Assembly (NCBI RefSeq): GCF_001190945.1
Contig: NZ_CP011112.1
Span: forward strand, 558,001-622,000
Direction of reading: 5' to 3'
Source of the DNA: Luteipulveratus mongoliensis
Lineage (GTDB): Bacteria; Actinomycetota; Actinomycetes; Actinomycetales; Dermatophilaceae
Length of the DNA stretch: 64,000 nucleotides
A program made the position numbers and the translations under genes. The notes below the pieces were generated by a model. That model worked only from the letters and a program-made list of their open reading frames with translations. It was not told the origin of the DNA and did no database searches. Numbering within the stretch: position 1 is the first letter of the stretch; each line of letters opens with the position of its first letter. This document shows positions 61,001 to 64,000 of the stretch, in pieces.

Positions 61001-63633
61001 GGGAAGCGGCGTTGGGTGGATCGCGCCAGGCGAGTGAGCGCTTCGTGGCTCAGCTCGGCGTCGTCGGCGACCGGCGCCGGCTCCCGGCTCCACTGTCGAA
61101 GGATGCCGGTACCGATGGCCACGTCGGGAGCGCTGTGCGCCTGGGTGAGGAAGATCCGGAAGACCGCTTCCTCCAGCTCGGGAGTGCGGTCGAGGCTGTC
61201 GATCCCGTAGTGGCGCAGGACGCGTAACAGCTTGGTACGGAACGACTCTGGGAGCTTTGCTCGATCGGCGTCGAGGCTCTGCAGGTAGGTGTGGAAGTGC
61301 TCGCGCGGGCTGTGCACCGCGAGCTCGGTGTGGTCCTCGTCCGACGCCGGCCGGTTGCGGCTGAGGTCGGCGAAGTCGGCCAGGATGTCCAGCAGGGTGA
61401 TGGCGCCGGTGAGGGAGTGCTGCCCGCCGGCGACCATCTCTTCGCGTGCCGTGAGGTAGGCGGCCAACGGGCCGCCGTTGTCGGACTCGTCCGTGTCATA
61501 GCCGAGCAGCGTTGCAGCGAGGTCGGCCTGTGCGCGTGCGAGGCGTCCCTCGGAAGTGCTCGCGGCCGCAGCCGCGTTCGGGAGGCCGAGGTCGACCGTC
61601 GGCGCGGAGGAGGCGGGCTGGTCGGCGCCGTCGTCATCGCCGGTGGGCTCAAGTCGTACGAGTGGCGCGCCCGTCGCGACCTGGCTACCCACGCTCACGA
61701 GGAGCTCACGGACCGTCGCGGCGTAGGGCGCCGGCAGCACCGTCTCCATCTTCATGCTCTCCAGCACGACGACCGCAGCACCGGCCTCGACGACATCGCC
61801 GACCGCGACCGGTGTCGCGACCACGAGTGCCGGCGCCGGCGACCGCAGGACACCGCCCTCGTCGTGACTCACCCGGTGCATGACGCCGTCGACCTCGACC
61901 AGGTAGACCGGCCCGTGGGTGGCCGACAGCACACGGTGAGTCGTGTCGCCGATGCTGATCCGGGCCGCGTTCCGGTCCAGACGTTCGACGACCGCCTCGA
62001 CCACTGAGCGCTCACCGTCAGGGCAGACCACCGTGACGCGGAAGCGCTCCGGACCGACCTGCAGGACGGTGACGGCGTAGGTGGCGCCACGCAGCTTGAG
62101 CTCGACCGGGCGGCCCACGGCGTGCTGGACCTGCGGCCGGCCACCGCGCGCCGTCTCCAGCAGCCGGGTGCGCTCGACCGCTTCCACCTCTTCGTACGCC
62201 TCGATGCCCGCCATCACGAGGGCGGCACCGCTGTGTCGGGTCGAGACCAGGGCGCCCTCGCCGCGGACCCGGTCGATCCAGCCGGTGTCGGCGCTGCCGT
62301 CGATGACCTCGGGCTGGTCGAGGAGGTCGAGGATGAACGACTTGTTGGTCGCGCCGCCGTCGATCAGGACCCGCGTCTCACTCATCGCGCGCCGCAGCCG
62401 CGCGAGGGCCTCGTCACGGGTGGCGCCGTACGCGATGATCTTGGCGATCATCGAGTCGAAGTCGGCCGGGATCGTGTCGCCTTCGCTGACGCCGGTGTCC
62501 ACGCGGATCCCCGGGCCGGCGGGCAGCACGAGCAGGTCGATGTGGCCCGGGGCCGGTGCGAAGTCACGGTCGGGGTCCTCGGCGTTGAGCCGTGCCTCGA
62601 CGGCGTGCCCGACCTCGATGGGGCGCTCGCCCTCCAGCCGTCCGCCGCCGGCGACCCGCAGCTGGAGCTTGACCAGATCGGTGTCGGTCGTGACCTCGGT
62701 GATCGGGTGCTCGACCTGCAGCCGGGTGTTGACCTCGAGGAAGGCGAACGTGCCGTCGCCGGGCTGGAAGAGGAACTCCACCGTGCCGGCTCCGGCGTAA
62801 CCCACTGCGACGGCGAGACGCTCGGCGCTGTCCTTGAGTAGCTGCGCCTGCTCGGGCGTCATGACCGGCGAGGACGACTCCTCGATGACCTTCTGGTTGC
62901 GCCGCTGGATCGAGCAGTCCCGGACACCGATCGCCCACGCCGTGCCCTGGCCATCGGCAATGACCTGGACCTCGACGTGCCGGGCTCCGGTCACGAGCTT
63001 CTCGAGGAAGACGACGCCGGACCCGAAGGCCCGCTGCGCCTCCTCGCGGGTGCGTTCGTACGCGTCCGCCAGCTCCGCGTCCGACGTCACCTTGCGGATG
63101 CCGCGCCCACCGCCGCCGGCGGTCGCCTTGAGCATGAGCGGGTAGCCGATCCGGGCGGCCGCCTCGGTGGCGTCCGCGAGGGTGTCGACTCCGCCGCGAC
63201 TCCAGGGCGCGACCGGGACACCGACCTCTTCGGCGATGAGCTTGGACCCGATCTTGTCGCCCAACCGGCGCATCGCCTCGGGGCTCGGTCCGATGAACGT
63301 GACGTCGAGACGCGCGCACAGCTCGGCAAAACCGGGGTCCTCGGCGACGAAACCCCAGCCGACCCACGCGGCGTCGGCACGCGTGTCGACGAGAGCGCGC
63401 TCGAGGACGGCGTAGTCGAGGTAGGGGCGATTCGAGGCCGGACCGAGGTCGTACGCGTGGTCGGCCTCGCGCACGAACATCGCGTGCCGCTCGCCTTCGG
63501 TGTGCAGTGCGACCGTCTCGATGCGGTGACCGTTGAGGCCGGCCGCGGCGTTGAGATCGCGTACCGCATGGATGAGCCGCATGGCGGCCTCGCCTCGGTT
63601 GACGATGGCGATGCGCGAGAACATGCGGGTCAC
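58087..63633 (-). CDS. Single-chain acyl-CoA carboxylase (biotin carboxylase-BCCP-carboxyltransferase)
   Basis: The protein has 1848 residues. Residues 1-460 are a biotin carboxylase (SRIAIVNRGEAAMRLIHA, ATP-grasp loop KATAGGGGRGIRKV, and FLEVNTRLQVEHPITE). A biotinyl domain has Lys628 in VLESMKMETVLPA. A long central region (about 690-1240) resembles the linker of eukaryotic acetyl-CoA carboxylases. The carboxyltransferase halves follow, with AGINVGAQPYWNAEA and FVVVSRYHGGAFVVFSKAL marking acyl-CoA and carboxybiotin sites. It carboxylates an acyl-CoA, probably acetyl- or propionyl-CoA. Most actinobacterial carboxylases are split into subunits, so this one-chain form is noteworthy. It is divergent from the ArsR-family gene. 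Confidence 0.92.
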   Translation of the reverse strand: MTRMFSRIAIVNRGEAAMRLIHAVRDLNAAAGLNGHRIETVALHTEGERHAMFVREADHAYDLGPASNRPYLDYAVLERALVDTRADAAWVGWGFVAEDPGFAELCARLDVTFIGPSPEAMRRLGDKIGSKLIAEEVGVPVAPWSRGGVDTLADATEAAARIGYPLMLKATAGGGGRGIRKVTSDAELADAYERTREEAQRAFGSGVVFLEKLVTGARHVEVQVIADGQGTAWAIGVRDCSIQRRNQKVIEESSSPVMTPEQAQLLKDSAERLAVAVGYAGAGTVEFLFQPGDGTFAFLEVNTRLQVEHPITEVTTDTDLVKLQLRVAGGGRLEGERPIEVGHAVEARLNAEDPDRDFAPAPGHIDLLVLPAGPGIRVDTGVSEGDTIPADFDSMIAKIIAYGATRDEALARLRRAMSETRVLIDGGATNKSFILDLLDQPEVIDGSADTGWIDRVRGEGALVSTRHSGAALVMAGIEAYEEVEAVERTRLLETARGGRPQVQHAVGRPVELKLRGATYAVTVLQVGPERFRVTVVCPDGERSVVEAVVERLDRNAARISIGDTTHRVLSATHGPVYLVEVDGVMHRVSHDEGGVLRSPAPALVVATPVAVGDVVEAGAAVVVLESMKMETVLPAPYAATVRELLVSVGSQVATGAPLVRLEPTGDDDGADQPASSAPTVDLGLPNAAAAASTSEGRLARAQADLAATLLGYDTDESDNGGPLAAYLTAREEMVAGGQHSLTGAITLLDILADFADLSRNRPASDEDHTELAVHSPREHFHTYLQSLDADRAKLPESFRTKLLRVLRHYGIDSLDRTPELEEAVFRIFLTQAHSAPDVAIGTGILRQWSREPAPVADDAELSHEALTRLARSTQRRFPVLADLARSVRFAWFDQPAVDVDRAGVLAEAREQVAALAADPHVADRSERIATLAAIPEQIVRFLSERLLDGVPDNEPMLEVLIRRHYLEYDLDHVREESVGGRPFALADYVLDGRPTHLVSTVGLNDELAAGTALAQGIATRLGRRGDEQQAVVDLYLSWPDAPEDADQVSADLAQRLAALGINSDARRVAVAVCTTGSGPVGYFTFRPDEDGGMSEDRLVRGVHPMVGRRLNLWRLRNFEVERLSAPEDVLLYHCTATDNPSDQRLIAMIQVRQVSVVRDENGTVTSLPHVERAVANGLEAIRRGRSALGASAGRLDANQVWVQLWPVVEAPLEQLTALRSKIAPLSAGAAVEEVVVQGRVVDPSGNVVPIVTRFVGQPGSGVETSIEEPPTERLAPLDEYAEKVQRARRRGMVYPYELVSFVAGRRGKATEYDLDDAGRLVPVDRPYGHNKAGIIVGTVSTPTTLHPEGVTRVLLCGDPTKALGAVSEPECSRIVAAIDLAEQLGVPVEWYSLSAGARIAMDSGTENMDWVARGLKRIIEFTQAGGEINIVVAGINVGAQPYWNAEATMLMHTKGILVMTPDSAMVLTGKQSLDFSGGVSAEDNYGIGGYDRVMGPNGQAQYWAPNLAGARDIVMAHYEHSYAAPGESGPRRTTTTDPADRDVTAFPHVIEGSEFTTVGDIFSRTTNPDRKKPFDIRTLMRSVVDQDHTALERWAGMADAETAVVWDAHLGGTPVCLLGIESRTVPRRGFPPTDGPDTYTAGTLFPRSSKKAARAINAASGNRPLVVLANLSGFDGSPDSMRNLQLEYGAEIGRAIVNFDGPIVFVVVSRYHGGAFVVFSKALNPQMTVLAVEGSYASVLGGAPAAAVVFARDVDARTADDPRVKELETRLNASSGGDHVKLTADLADLRTSVRAEKISEVAAEFDGVHNIHRAVEVGSVDEVIAAADLRPKIIAVLDESASPSSPAH

Positions 63634-63767
63634 TCCTGGTCAGTCGGACAGCACGTGATGGCCAGAGGAACCCCCAGCCGTTCGGAGCCTGCCATCAAAG
63701 GTGGGTGACACGCGAGTAGTCCATGACTGCACGTCCGATCCGAAACCTTGTAGGAATCCGCACATCG

Positions 63768-63797
63768 TTGACGTGCAGCCAGATGGCTGCCTATGGT
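63768..63797 (+). promoter_or_regulatory. Promoter of the ArsR-family gene
   Basis: TTGACG (63768-63773) and TATGGT (63792-63797) are separated by 18 bases, a good sigma-70-type promoter. It points toward the regulator gene 45 bp downstream. Confidence 0.6.
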
Positions 63798-63841
63798 GAT
63801 CGGGCAGCCGCGGGGCTGCCTGACCGGAAGGGGCCTTCGAG

Positions 63842-64000
63842 GTGGCTGACGTCTTCAGGGCACTCGCCGACCCGAGCCGCCGCCGGCTGCTGGACCGGTT
63901 GCATGCCGACAACGGTCAGACGCTCGCATCACTGTGCGCCGGGCTCGACATGGCACGGCAGTCCGTGAGCAAGCACCTGGCCGTCCTGGAGGACGCCGGG
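63842..64000 (+). CDS. ArsR-family winged-helix regulator, N-terminal fragment
   Basis: The first 53 codons of a gene run off the window end. GTG start with GGAAGGGG upstream. The translation DVFRALADPSRRRLLDRL, TLASLCAGLDMARQ and SVSKHLAVLEDAG is the standard ArsR/SmtB-type helix-turn-helix. The part with any metal or ligand site is outside the window. Regulators of this subtype often precede an ATPase-homologue or START-domain gene; that cannot be tested here. Confidence 0.85.
   Translation, partial: MADVFRALADPSRRRLLDRLHADNGQTLASLCAGLDMARQSVSKHLAVLEDAG

Overview
The window is about 64 kb of high-GC chromosomal DNA from an actinobacterium. The evidence is strong G/C bias at third codon positions, frequent GTG starts, leaderless and 4-nt-overlapping genes, a furA-katG pair, F420-type enzymes, twin-arginine and lipobox exports, and a SCO6880-type secretion locus. 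The genus cannot be fixed from the sequence. No rRNA, tRNA, CRISPR array, insertion sequence, integrase or relaxase was seen.

Layout. 0-5 kb: the tail of an M23 peptidase, a DUF2330 membrane-anchored protein, a cluster of DnaA-box-like 9-mers, and replicative helicase gene dnaB, interrupted by two inteins. 4.8-20.5 kb: two two-component systems (a DesK/LiaS-like pair and an OmpR/HK pair), an exported M23 peptidase, a methyltransferase, a DHA2 MFS exporter, a Tat-exported beta-lactamase-fold protein, a striking nested palindrome flanked by 19-bp direct repeats, a molybdopterin oxidoreductase, and a PepSY/His-rich membrane pair. 20.5-35.4 kb: an ABC exporter co-transcribed with a propeller-phosphoesterase, UDP-sugar dehydrogenase, an NYN-domain protein, a luciferase-like/hemerythrin fusion with an HxlR regulator, two GNATs, a SnoaL-like protein, and an orphan LanC-like cyclase with a CCG zinc motif.

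35.7-50.1 kb is the most distinctive region. An EspR-like regulator is divergent from a tightly overlapping run of genes encoding a type IV secretion-like machine. The products are a membrane-anchored propeller, a lytic transglycosylase/M23 hydrolase, a lipoprotein, a degenerate P-loop protein, a tandem-duplicated two-helix membrane protein resembling a fused pilin dimer, a VirB8-like protein, a TrbL/VirB6-like protein, an SCO6880 (VirB3/VirB4-N-like) protein, a VirB4-like ATPase, a VirD4-like ATPase and a DUF4913 protein, followed by a second lipoprotein. No DNA-processing gene is present, so it may be a chromosomally fixed translocation or surface system rather than a conjugative element. 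A PIN toxin/antitoxin pair follows it.

51.4-64 kb: an EamA transporter and a MocR-type regulator sharing overlapping divergent start codons, furA-katG with a recognisable operator, a secreted NlpC/P60 peptidase, a nucleotidyltransferase, an 1848-residue single-chain acyl-CoA carboxylase, and the start of an ArsR-family regulator.
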